A stretch of 60,209 nt of DNA from Candidatus Binataceae bacterium. GTDB taxonomy: Bacteria > Desulfobacterota > Binatia > Binatales > Binataceae. Both the position numbers and the translations under genes were made by a program. Positions 52,411 through 60,209 of this stretch are shown piece after piece (the stretch's first letter is position 1; every line of letters starts with the position of its first letter). The DNA is taken from contig DATJXN010000010.1 of assembly GCA_035500095.1 (NCBI GenBank), positions 1-60,209 on the forward strand, written 5' to 3'. The notes under the pieces are model-generated. The model had not been told where the DNA came from and searched no databases. It worked only from the letters and a program-made list of their open reading frames with translations.

Positions 52411-54926
52411 TCAGCGCTGCCACTTGATCGCCGGGCATTCGAGCGGAACCGCCAGTTCGGGATGGTGCGCATGGGCTCGCGGCGTGAAATGCTCCGCGGG
52501 ACGCGCCGACACGACGTCGGCGGCGAACATCCAGCCTTGGCGCCAACCAGGCGCTCGCCACGCGTCATCGGATAGCGTTCCGCGGGTAGCCCGTCGGCTT
52601 CGTCAGCGAACATTTCGATTTTGACGGCGTCGCTCGCCAGATCGTCCAGGTAAACCTGTAGTCGAAAATGGTGGACGCTGTCGGAGTTCTTGCACTCGAG
52701 CTTACCGAAATAAATTCCCTGCCAGTGGTCGTCGATTCGGTGTTGCACCTCGACCAGCTCGATCGCGAGCGCTGCGCGATTTTCGGTGCGATGGCGATAT
52801 CGACGTGCGGCGGGCAGGTAATATTTCTCCGTGTACTCGCGAATCGCGCGATTTGCCGAAAAGCACGGAGTCAGACGAGCCATGCTCTAACGCATCTTCC
52901 CAACCCACCTCTGTGGGATACCGGTGTCGTCGCGATCATAAAAGCTCGGCACGATTTGCTCTTCCAGCAGGAGTAAAGTTGCTCAGCCTCGGCCGCATCC
53001 CAGCCGGCGTCGTTATCTTCGTGCTCCTGACCGTCGCCGATCGCCCATCCGACCTCCGGCGAATAGGCTTCCGCCCACCAGCCGTCCAATTCAGAGAGGT
53101 TTAACCCGCCATTGACGAGCACTTTCATGCCGCTCGTGCCGCACGCCTCCCACGGCCGTCGCGGCGTGTTAATCCAGAGATCGACTCCGCGAACCAGGTA
53201 CTCGGCGAGCAACATATCGTAGTCGCTCAGGAAGACCACCCGATTGCGTAATACGGGCTGGGCGACGAATTGAATCCATGCCTTGACCAATGCCTTGCCG
53301 GGCTCGTCCGCAGGATGGGCCTTGCCCGCGACCACCAGCTGCACCGGGCGCTGCGGATCGGAAAGAATCCGCCTTAGGCGGTCGGGATCGCGCAACAAGA
53401 GGTTGGGCCGCTTGTAGGTGGCAAAGCGCCGCGCGAAACCAATCGTGAGAATGTTCGGATCGAAGACGTTCCTGGCCACCGTGGTCGATAGTTCATCGTC
53501 GGCTTCGCGCGCCAGACGCTCACGAATGCAGGCAACCAATTCCTCGCGGTTCTTCGCGCGCATCGCCCACAGGGGGGCCGCCGGCAATGCGAGCAGGCGC
53601 TCGCCAACGCCTTCCATCGTGTCCCGCCAGCGTTCGACGCCACAGGCCTCCGTCCATAGCTGGTCCGCCGCCACCGAGTCCCATGTGTCGGCGTGTGCAC
53701 GCCGTTCGTCACGGAACCGACCGGGACCTCGGAAAGCGGCCAACCATCGAAGAGCGACGAGAAAGTGCGCCGGCTGACTTTACCGTGGAGCTCGCTTACC
53801 GCATTGACCGCGCCGCTTCCGCGGATCGCAAGATAGGCCATGTTGAACGGCTCACTAGCGTCCTCGGGATTGTTGCGGCCCAGCGCCAGAAGGTTCCTGA
53901 AATCGATTCTGAGCACGTCATTGGCATAGCGTCTCAGGTAGCGCTCGACCATTGCCGGATCGACGCTGTCGAACCCGGCCGGAACCGGAGTATGGGTTGT
54001 AAAGAGATTGCCGGCGCCCGTAGCGGTCAGCGCAACCTCGAACGACTGTCCGTGCTCGACCATGAATTCACTTGCGCGTTCGAGTACGGCAAAAGCCGCG
54101 TGGCCTTCGTTCAGATGGCAGACTTCCGGTTTGAGACCGATGGCGCGGAGCAGTCGCCAGCCGCCGATGCCGAGCACCAACTCCTGCTCCAGGCGCAATT
54201 CTTTCCCGCCGCCATATAGCTCGCTCGTCACGCCGCGTAGGACCGGAGCATTCACCGGGTCGTTGCTATCCAACAAATAAAGCCTTACTCGCCCGACGCT
54301 GGCCTGCCAGCTGCGCAGCCACAGAGTGGGTCCTGCAACCCGCACCTTGACCCGAATCCATTCGCCCTCGCCATCGCGTACGGGTGTAATCGGCAGTTGC
54401 CCGGGCTCGTTGTAAGGGAACAGCGCCGTCTGATTGCCTTCGGAATCGATAAATTGGCGGAAGTAGCCCTGCTGATAGAGCAGGCCGACGCCCACGACCG
54501 GGACTCCAAGGTCGTGAGCGGCCTTGAGCTGATCTCCGGCAACGTTGCCGAGACCACCCGAGTAAATCGGCAACGCCTCGCTCAAGCCGAATTCCATGCT
54601 GAAGTAGGCCCACAAGTGAGCGGCGCCTGCGGATACGTTCGCTGAAACCACGTTGAGGCCTGGGTCGCCCGCCGCCGCTTAAGGACTACCCCGGTCAGCC
54701 CTTCCAGGAATTCGGGGTCCGCAAGGGCGCTCCGCAAGCGCGTCCGCGCGACGGTTTGGAGCACGACCTGCGGATTATGAGTGGCCGTCCAAAGCTCGGC
54801 GTCCAGCTGGCGCCAGATCTCGTCGGCGCCGTGATCCCAACTGTTGCGCAGATCGAAAGCCAACTCCTCGAGATAAGCCATCCCTTCGGGAGCGTATGCT
54901 GAAGAACCATATCCGGACTCGGCCAT
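52411..54926 (-). pseudogene. glgP: Glycogen/alpha-glucan phosphorylase gene with four apparent frameshifts
   Basis: The pieces, all on the minus strand, align in order with an alpha-glucan phosphorylase of the thermophile type. 54926 to about 54670 encodes MAYLEELAFDLRNSWDHGAD. About 54660 to 53710 encodes AYFSMEFGLSEALPIYSGGL to SVTNGVHT. About 53705 to 52930 encodes WDSVAADQLW to the PLP-region motif PWEACGTSGMKVLVNG. About 52905 to 52565 encodes REYTEKYYLPAARRY. About 52560 to 52411 encodes FAADVVSARPAEHF to PAIKWQR. Breaks lie near 54665, 53705, 52920 and 52562; the second looks like a 2-base duplication. The enzyme would release glucose-1-phosphate from glycogen. Four breaks mean decay or poor local sequence quality. 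Confidence 0.8.
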
Positions 54927-55353
54927 ACATAACTCCCACCGATAACCGATTGCTCTCGATTTCCTGCGTCTGTCGTTTACGTCAGGTTCAAAGCGTTGAC
55001 CCGACCCGGCGGCGGGCACAAATCAGGCCGTGATCTACGTTAATTCTTCCGCGGTACGGACGGGCGCGGCAAGCCGGAAGCGATGGATGAATGAGGCGCA
55101 AACGCTTTCGTTGAGCCCCGAAATTTTCACCGGTGTGCGAGTTGGCGCGCGCCAGCGCCGAAACTGAACAATCGCAAGGCGCCAGATCACCTCGCCGCGC
55201 GTTGGCGCATCTGTCAGCTCTGCGCGGCCAAAGTACGGGGTCTATTAGATAGCATTGCAGAATCTGGCAGACTCAGCGGGTGCTAATCATATTCCCGCGT
55301 ATGAAGGGAAATGATGATTACTCATATGACCCGGCAAACAAAGGGGGATGCAA
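54927..55353. other. Intergenic region inside the repeat-bracketed segment
   Basis: About 427 bp between divergent genes with no convincing coding sequence. A 12-bp palindrome (TGGCGCGCGCCA) is at 55143-55154. The right part, from about 55230, is AT-richer and probably carries the promoter of the SPFH lipoprotein gene, but I could not identify clean -35/-10 boxes. No transposase or integrase is present here. Confidence 0.4.
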
Positions 55354-56196
55354 ATGCGACGGCTACTTTTTCTTGCGGCGTTGGGAATCATTGGATGTAC
55401 TAATCCTTCGACGCCGGCGGGTTACGTCGGCTACGTTACCAGACATCCGTACACGATGCCGGTGCGATTCTACGCGCTCCAAACGGGGCCCACTTCAACC
55501 GGTCTGGGTTGGAGACTCGAGGCGACCAACATCCTGGTCACTCCGATTACCAGCACCGAAGAGTTCACGGGTACGAATGCCGTTCTGGCCAAGGACAACC
55601 TGCATATCGAGTTTCGGGCTCACCTGATCTGGAAGATAGACCCTGAAAACGTAAGGGCGCTGGTCGAAAAATTCAGCGGAATCGGCGCTTACCCGGAGCA
55701 GGTGGCGTATGACAATTTCGTCAAGGAGCCTTTCCGAACCTACACTCGCGATGAAGTTCAGAAATACAACGGCCTCGACGTCAAGGACAATGTCGATGCG
55801 ATCGGGTCTGCCGTGCAGGCTCGGATCCTGAAGTTAACGCAGGGCACCTCATTCACGATCATCAGCGTCGTCATTGGTAATATTCAATATCCCAAGGCGG
55901 TGGCGGAATCGGTGGCTAATAAGCTTGCCGCCACGCAGGTACTCGAACAAACCACCATCGAAATCCAGACGGCAAAGGCCAAGGCGCAAATTCGCGAAGC
56001 GGACGCTGACGGGATTGCCAAGGCGACCGAGACCATCAATCAGAAGTTGACTCCGCTGTATGTACAATACGAAGCGATTCAGGCGCAGGAGAAAATGGTC
56101 AATTCGCCAAACCACACCGAAGTGTTTATTCCGGTGGGTCCGATGGGAGTGCCGATAGTAGGTACTATGAAGGTGGGGCAGGAGGGCAAGCAATAG
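55354..56196 (+). CDS. SPFH/Band-7 domain lipoprotein
   Basis: 280 residues starting MRRLLFLAALGIIGC, a lipoprotein signal with Cys15 as the lipidated residue. The mature protein has an SPFH-like domain (YVGYVTRHPYTMPVRFY, NLHIEFRAHLIWKIDPENV, ALVEKFSGIGAYPEQVAYDNFV), then a helical Ala/Lys-rich segment (TAKAKAQIREADADG) typical of prohibitin/HflK-like coiled coils. Bacterial SPFH proteins organise membranes or regulate proteases; a lipid-anchored form is uncommon. GGGGG lies seven bases before the ATG at 55354; an ATG two codons earlier overlaps that site. Base composition is lower in GC than most neighbours. Confidence 0.8.
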   Translation: MRRLLFLAALGIIGCTNPSTPAGYVGYVTRHPYTMPVRFYALQTGPTSTGLGWRLEATNILVTPITSTEEFTGTNAVLAKDNLHIEFRAHLIWKIDPENVRALVEKFSGIGAYPEQVAYDNFVKEPFRTYTRDEVQKYNGLDVKDNVDAIGSAVQARILKLTQGTSFTIISVVIGNIQYPKAVAESVANKLAATQVLEQTTIEIQTAKAKAQIREADADGIAKATETINQKLTPLYVQYEAIQAQEKMVNSPNHTEVFIPVGPMGVPIVGTMKVGQEGKQ

Positions 56197-56248
56197 CTGG
56201 TGAACGACGCCAGCCGGAGTTGTGCATCGCGGACCTCGGGAAAATCCG

Positions 56249-56272
56249 GCGGCAAGCCGCGCGCCAATCAAA
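56249..56272 (+). repeat. 24-bp direct repeat, right copy
   Basis: Identical to 52325-52348 in the same orientation. It lies between the SPFH lipoprotein stop and the convergent zinc-ribbon gene. The bases after it (GCGGCTTTGC) pair with bases inside it (GCAAGCCGC) to give a GC-rich hairpin. The two copies bracket the glgP pseudogene and the lipoprotein gene. Confidence 0.8.
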
Positions 56273-56342
56273 GTTTTGTCAAATCGCGCCGCGGCTTTGC
56301 GGCCGCGGCCTTGCCCATCCGGAGTCCGCTATCGTCGCGGGT

Positions 56343-56672
56343 TTATCCGCCGCGTTCTTCCATGTCGCTCAGATTTGCACCGCAGTAAGGACACTGGGTG
56401 GAAAAGTTGACCCACGCGGGCAGGCTGGAATTGACGAAGAAGGGATTTCCGCATTGCGGGCATCGCGCCCCCCAGGCCTCGTACAGCAGCCATGCGACGG
56501 CGGCTACGAGCAGGAGAAAAAGAAAATCGAAAGCGTCGAAGCCGCCGGTGCGGCCCGCATAAGTTGCGAACTCGACGATCCACCAGAGCGCGAAGAGCCC
56601 CGCGCAAATCCCCAGCCCCAGGCGAACCTGCCGGATGCGCGAAGCTGCGGATTTCCCCCCGTCGGCCGCCAT
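56343..56672 (-). CDS. Membrane protein with C-terminal zinc ribbon
   Basis: 109 residues: two hydrophobic segments (LGLGICAGLFALWWIVEFA and FDFLFLLLVAAVAWLLYEAW), then a CxxC...CxxC zinc ribbon (CPQCG and CPYCG) separated by about 20 residues. The ribbon would face the cytoplasm. The family is not recognised; such small proteins may report metal or redox state or tether a partner. The start is 10 bp after queE on the same strand, so it probably belongs to the larC-queE unit. Confidence 0.72.
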   Translation of the reverse strand: MAADGGKSAASRIRQVRLGLGICAGLFALWWIVEFATYAGRTGGFDAFDFLFLLLVAAVAWLLYEAWGARCPQCGNPFFVNSSLPAWVNFSTQCPYCGANLSDMEERGG

Positions 56673-56681
56673 CGCGATTGC

Positions 56682-57350
56682 TCAGACGCCTCGCGCGTCG
56701 GGTGCCCAGATGTGCTTGTGCATCTGGAGTTGCATCCGCACCGCCAGGCGGTCGGCCAGGATCCATCCCGCGAGCAGCGCCGGCTCCAGGCGGCCGAACG
56801 CGCAGCTCATCAGTACCGCATTGACGCGCGCCGCAAGGCCGTGGCGCCGCATGGCGTCGCGCGCCCATTCGTAGTCGGCGCGATCGGCGATCACGAATTT
56901 CACCTCGTCGCGCGCGGTCAGATGCTCCAGGTTGCTCCACAGATTGCGCGCCGCTTCGCCGCTACCGGGACACTTGAGGTCCATCACTTTGATCGCGCGC
57001 GGGTCGAGGGTGCTCACGTCGCTTGCGCCCGAAGTCTCGACCAACACCGTCATGCCGGCGTCGAGCAGGCGCGCGATGAGCTGATGTACGGCGGGCTGCA
57101 GCAGCGGCTCGCCGCCGGTCACTTCGGCCAGATCGCATCCGTAGCCGAGAAGCTGAGCGGCAGCGTCTTCGACTGTCATCGGCCGCCCTTCGTGAAATGC
57201 GTACTCGGTGTCGCACCACGAGCAGCGCAGGTCGCATCCGGTAAGGCGCACGAAGGCGCACGGACGCCCGGCCCAGGTCGATTCGCCCTGGATGCTGAAA
57301 AATATCTCGTTGATGCGCAGCCGCTGCTCGGCCATTCGCCGCTCATCCAT
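56682..57350 (-). CDS. queE: 7-carboxy-7-deazaguanine synthase QueE
   Basis: A 222-residue radical SAM enzyme. It starts with INEIFFSIQGESTWAGRPCAFVRL, has the cluster cysteines C39, C43 and C46 (CDLRCSWC), then GGEPLLQP and VETSG. QueE converts 6-carboxy-tetrahydropterin to the deazapurine precursor of queuosine and archaeosine. No queC, queD or queF is next to it. The 5' end overlaps larC by eight bases, so translation is coupled. An internal ATG six residues in is a possible alternative start. Confidence 0.92.
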   Translation of the reverse strand: MDERRMAEQRLRINEIFFSIQGESTWAGRPCAFVRLTGCDLRCSWCDTEYAFHEGRPMTVEDAAAQLLGYGCDLAEVTGGEPLLQPAVHQLIARLLDAGMTVLVETSGASDVSTLDPRAIKVMDLKCPGSGEAARNLWSNLEHLTARDEVKFVIADRADYEWARDAMRRHGLAARVNAVLMSCAFGRLEPALLAGWILADRLAVRMQLQMHKHIWAPDARGV

Positions 57351-58527
57351 CCCGGGAAAACTGCCGGCGCGCCGCCGCCTGCGCCTGTTCGAGAACCAGG
57401 CGCAGCGCGACCCGATGCTCGCGCGCGATTTCCTTGCAGTCGTCGTACTCCGGCGACACGGTCAAAATATCATCGCCGGCGCGCGAGACCTTCACCCGTA
57501 CGCGACCCCACCGCGTGTCCACCTCGATCATTTCGCGCGCGAGCTTGAGCCGGGCGACCGGATGAAACCGCAGTCCGATGGTGGAGGTTTCGGCGAAGAG
57601 CACCGCGGCGATATGCTCGCGCGCCGCGGGATCGGCAAGCACGGAGATCGTGACCGCGGGGCGGCCCTTTTTCATGATCGTCGGCGTCAGCGTCACGTCG
57701 CGCGCGCCGGCGGCGAGCAGGCGCTCAAACACGTGGTCGTAAAGCTGCGGGCTCAGGTCGTCGATATTGGCGGCGATCTCGACCAGCTCGTCGGTGTCGT
57801 AGCTTTGCGCCCGCTCGCCGATCATCAGTCGCAGCACGTTGGGCCGGTCGGCGAAATCCTTCGTGCCCGCGCCGTAGCCCACGCGCTCGACTCGAAAGCC
57901 CATCGCGGGCGGCGCCGGCTTCGCGAGCGCGCGCACGATCGCCGCGCCGGTGGGCGTTACCATCTCGGAGGCGCCGTCGCCCATCCGAATCGGAAAGCCG
58001 GTCAGCAGCTCGGTCGTGGCGGGCGCGGGAACCGGGATGACACCGTGCTGCGACCTCACGAAACCGGTGCCCGCGGGCAGCGGCGAGACGACCATTTCCT
58101 CCAGTCCGAGCCGCTCGAAACCCCAGGCGGCGGCCACGATGTCGACGATCGAATCAACCGCCCCCACCTCGTGAAAGTGTACGGCCTCCGGCGTCGTGTG
58201 ATGGATTTTCGCTTCGGCCTCGGCAAGCGCGCCGAAAATCGCCATCGCGCGCTCCTTGACGGCGTCCGAAAGCGCCGCTCCGCGACGGACGATTTCGCGG
58301 ATGTCGCCGAGATGGCGCTCGGGCTGCGGCGCACTCACTTCGACGTCGAACTTGAGCGCCGCGATTCCGCTGAGCACCCGGCGCCGCGTGCCCACGCGAT
58401 AGCCGTCAAGCGGCAGCGAGGCGAGCGCCGCGCGCAATTCTTCGAAGCCGGCGCCGGCGTCAAGCATCGCGCCGGCGATCATGTCGCCGCTGAGCCCTGA
58501 GAACGCGTCGAGGAAAGCCGATTTCAT
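57343..58527 (-). CDS. larC: Nickel insertion protein LarC (nickel-pincer cofactor synthesis)
   Basis: A 394-residue DUF111 protein: MKSAFLDAFSGLSGDMIAGAMLDAG opening, a His-rich HFHEVGAVDSIVDIV motif, GIIPVPAPATTELL-like GVIPVPAPATTELLTGFP, MVTPTGAAI, and the C-terminal ANIDDLSPQLYDHVFERLLAAGARD (quoted in parts). LarC inserts nickel into the pincer cofactor of lactate racemase. No larB, larE or larA is nearby; lone larC genes are known. The ATG at 58527 matches the family start; an upstream one five codons earlier lacks a ribosome site. Confidence 0.92.
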   Translation of the reverse strand: MKSAFLDAFSGLSGDMIAGAMLDAGAGFEELRAALASLPLDGYRVGTRRRVLSGIAALKFDVEVSAPQPERHLGDIREIVRRGAALSDAVKERAMAIFGALAEAEAKIHHTTPEAVHFHEVGAVDSIVDIVAAAWGFERLGLEEMVVSPLPAGTGFVRSQHGVIPVPAPATTELLTGFPIRMGDGASEMVTPTGAAIVRALAKPAPPAMGFRVERVGYGAGTKDFADRPNVLRLMIGERAQSYDTDELVEIAANIDDLSPQLYDHVFERLLAAGARDVTLTPTIMKKGRPAVTISVLADPAAREHIAAVLFAETSTIGLRFHPVARLKLAREMIEVDTRWGRVRVKVSRAGDDILTVSPEYDDCKEIAREHRVALRLVLEQAQAAARRQFSRDG

Positions 58528-58635
58528 ATGCCAGACATGCAAGGAGCGACGGCCCGGATCCGAGTTTATTCCGCACCCTGTTTACATGACAGTAGGGTGC
58601 AAGTAGAATTCGAACGTTCTTGACGCCCCGTAATT

Positions 58636-59004
58636 ATGAGGCAAAGAGACCTGAATTTCTTCCGCCGTTTGCTCGAGGATCGGAGAACCGAGATTCTGGA
58701 GGAAGCCGAGCGCGCGCTCGGGACCCTGAACACCAAAGCCCCGGAAGCCTGTGCGGACCCTTCCGACCGCGCCTCGCTCGAGTCCGACCGCGCCTTTTTG
58801 CTTCGGATGCGCGACCGCGAGCGCAAGCTATTGAGCAAGATCGACGAAGCCTTTGCCCGCATCGACGGCGGCATCTACGGCCAATGCGAGGAATGCGGCG
58901 GCCAGATCGGCATCGAGCGGCTCAAGGCGCGCCCGGTGACCACCCTTTGCATCACCTGCAAATCGGCGCAGGAGGCGCGCGAGCGTCAGGGCTCGGCGCG
59001 CTGA
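58636..59004 (+). CDS. dksA: DksA/TraR-family transcription factor
   Basis: 122 residues: a coiled coil (FFRRLLEDRRTEILEEAERAL), the tip motif DPSDRAS with acidic residues as in DksA, and a C4 zinc finger with C84, C87, C105 and C108. DksA binds the RNA polymerase secondary channel and, with ppGpp, controls stable RNA and amino-acid genes. The protein is shorter at the N-terminus than E. coli DksA, so a DksA-like factor is the safe call. It precedes galU by 88 bp on the same strand. Confidence 0.88.
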   Translation: MRQRDLNFFRRLLEDRRTEILEEAERALGTLNTKAPEACADPSDRASLESDRAFLLRMRDRERKLLSKIDEAFARIDGGIYGQCEECGGQIGIERLKARPVTTLCITCKSAQEARERQGSAR

Positions 59005-59092
59005 AACCGGCGCCGGCGCGAGTTCGCTCGCTCGCCGGCGCGTCAACCGACTCCAGGCACTCGCGCTGGCATCCGGACTCCCGAGGCATTCG

Positions 59093-59959
59093 ATGAAAGT
59101 TCGCAAGGCCGTGGTGGTGGCGGCCGGGCTCGGCACGCGGATGCTGCCGGCCACTCGCGTCATCCCCAAGGAAATTCTGCCGGTCGTTGATCGCCCCGCG
59201 ATCCAGGTCGTGGTCGAGGAGGCCATCGCCGCCGGAATCGAGGAAATCGTCATCGTGGTCGCGCCCGGGCGCTCGCTGGTGCTCGACCATTTCGCGCCGG
59301 TCCCCGGGCTGGAACGCCATCTCGAGGAGCGCGGCAAGCGCGAACTCCTGGCCCAGGTCCGCGCGACCGCGGCCATGGCGCGGATCACGCGCGCCGAGCA
59401 GGCCGAGCCGTTCGGACTCGGACACGCCGTGCTGCAGGCGCGCGCGGCCGTGGGCGACGAGCCGTTCGCGGTGATCCTGCCCGACGATATCTTCGACTCC
59501 GATCCGCCCTGCCTGCGTCAGCTCATCGACGTCGCCGAGGCGCGCGAAGCCCCGGTGGTCGCGCTGATGCGCGTCGCGCCGCAGGATCTCTCGAAGTACG
59601 GCATCGTCGAGGGCTCGCCCGCCGGCCCGCGGCTCATGCGCCTTAACGGGATGGTCGAGAAGCCGGAGCCGGCGAAGGCGCCGAGCGATTTCGCGATCGT
59701 CGGGCGCTACGTGCTGACGCCCGAGATTTTCGGCCTGCTGGCCGCAGGCAAGCCCGGCGCGGGCGGCGAGATTCAACTGACCGACGGTCTGCTCGAGCTT
59801 TGCCGGCGCCGTCCGCTGTACGGATACGAATTCACCGGCACGCGCTACGACCTGGGCGATCGCCTGGGCTTCGTCACCGCGCAGATCGGCTTCGGGTTGA
59901 AACGGCCCGAGCTCGCTGATAGGTTGCGGGCCTATTTGAAAACGGTAATTTCGGCGTAG
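59093..59959 (+). CDS. galU: UTP-glucose-1-phosphate uridylyltransferase (GalU)
   Basis: 288 residues with the nucleotidyltransferase signature AAGLGTRMLPATRVIPKEILP, the DDIF substrate motif in ILPDDIFDSD, the VEKPEPAKAPSDFAIVGRYVL region and GGEIQLTDGL. It makes UDP-glucose for envelope polysaccharides and glycogen-related sugars. It matches the usual bacterial length. The gene ends 16 bp before the tRNA-Ala gene and may be transcribed with it. Confidence 0.95.
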   Translation: MKVRKAVVVAAGLGTRMLPATRVIPKEILPVVDRPAIQVVVEEAIAAGIEEIVIVVAPGRSLVLDHFAPVPGLERHLEERGKRELLAQVRATAAMARITRAEQAEPFGLGHAVLQARAAVGDEPFAVILPDDIFDSDPPCLRQLIDVAEAREAPVVALMRVAPQDLSKYGIVEGSPAGPRLMRLNGMVEKPEPAKAPSDFAIVGRYVLTPEIFGLLAAGKPGAGGEIQLTDGLLELCRRRPLYGYEFTGTRYDLGDRLGFVTAQIGFGLKRPELADRLRAYLKTVISA

Positions 59960-59975
59960 AATTTCCGTCTGCGGT

Positions 59976-60051
59976 GGGGCAGTAGCTCAGCTGGGAGAGC
60001 ACCACGTTCGCAACGTGGGGGTCGAGGGTTCAAATCCCTTCTGCTCCACCA
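59976..60051 (+). tRNA. tRNA-Ala with CGC anticodon
   Basis: A 76-nt cloverleaf: acceptor GGGGCAG pairing with CTGCTCC, including the G3:U70 pair that identifies alanine tRNA. The D stem is GCTC/GAGC, the anticodon stem is CCACG/CGTGG with anticodon CGC at 60009-60011, and the T stem is GAGGG/CCCTT around TTCAAAT. CCA is encoded at 60049-60051. The GCG alanine codon it reads is heavily used in this window. Confidence 0.97.
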
Positions 60052-60116
60052 AATTCATCGCAATTCAGATACGGTTTGTCGTGCGATTGCTTCTTTGCGA
60101 GACGAATCGTCCGTTC

Positions 60117-60209
60117 TGTGTTGCCGCCGATGCAAAACTGACCCGGGTCGCCAATTGAAAAATGACCCACCCCGACGTGGGGTACTCCTAAGCGGAGGGC
60201 CTCATGTTG
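60117..60209 (+). mobile_element. Probable left end of an IS21-family insertion sequence
   Basis: After the tRNA the sequence TGTGTTGCCGCC is followed by repeated blocks, CAAAACTGACCC at 60133 and GAAAAATGACCC at 60157, and then by GGAGG and ATGTTG at 60204. This resembles the multiple-terminal-repeat ends of IS21-type elements and the start of istA. The transposase lies outside the window, so the family call rests on this left end alone. Confidence 0.5.

Overview
The window is high-GC DNA from a Gram-negative (diderm) bacterium. Evidence for this is a complete mreB-mreC-mreD-mrdA-rodA cluster, a PpiD-like periplasmic foldase, lipoproteins with clear lipoboxes, a GspA/ExeA-type ATPase and a periplasmic-binding-protein ABC importer. 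The catabolic content (several metal-dependent amidohydrolases opening with DADxH-type motifs, two luciferase-like monooxygenases, three acyl-CoA dehydrogenases, a fused electron-transfer flavoprotein, SDRs, EthD, cyclase and epoxide-hydrolase families) resembles uncultured soil lineages formerly called deltaproteobacterial, such as Candidatus Binatota. That placement is an inference from gene content and was not tested.

Layout. 1-1100: a sigma-54-driven glnK-amt nitrogen operon, cut by the window start. 1181-9360: an isolated SagB-type nitroreductase, a cyclase/amidohydrolase pair, a BNR-repeat protein with a MoaD/ThiS-like partner, a transglutaminase-like protein, an ArsR/AHSA1 pair and a lone receiver protein. 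9800-19142: a ClC channel with CBS domains, then a four-gene catabolic operon on the minus strand (two acyl-CoA dehydrogenases, LLM oxidoreductase, acetoacetate-decarboxylase-family protein), a zinc-ribbon protein, an ExeA-type ATPase and a second LLM oxidoreductase. 19280-31063: a catabolic district (AllA family, amidohydrolases, two SDRs, EthD, epoxide hydrolase, MaoC-like hydratase) with a metallophosphoesterase/HAD pair and an orphan metal-chelate binding protein. One amidohydrolase gene here carries an internal inversion. 31111-36304: a FecBCD/BtuFCD-type importer and a fused EtfB-EtfA gene. 36305-41433: a glycosyltransferase remnant in AT-richer DNA, a lipoprotein, a YkgJ-type cysteine-cluster protein, a third acyl-CoA dehydrogenase, a second ammonium transporter and a MITE-like element. 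41434-51185: cell-shape genes, a PpiD-like foldase and an esterase. 51217-56272: an epimerase, then a glycogen phosphorylase gene with four apparent frameshifts and an SPFH lipoprotein, bracketed by a 24-bp direct repeat. 56343-60209: queE, larC, a DksA/TraR-family gene, galU, tRNA-Ala(CGC) and what looks like the left edge of an IS21-type element.

How the parts fit. The acyl-CoA dehydrogenases would pass electrons to an ETF such as the fused protein at 34478. The amidohydrolase/LLM/SDR/EthD/epoxide hydrolase/MaoC genes look like peripheral degradation modules feeding CoA-thioester oxidation. Nitrogen uptake has two ammonium transporters, of which one is clearly under sigma-54 control. The signals most worth a second look are the internal inversion at about 22675-22905, the repeat-bracketed segment 52325-56272 with its decayed glycogen phosphorylase, the MITE at 41236-41432, the MoaD-like protein with residues after its Gly-Gly, the alternating operator array at 8621-8658 and the 51-bp palindrome over the ClC stop codon. 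I found no CRISPR array, rRNA or phage module.
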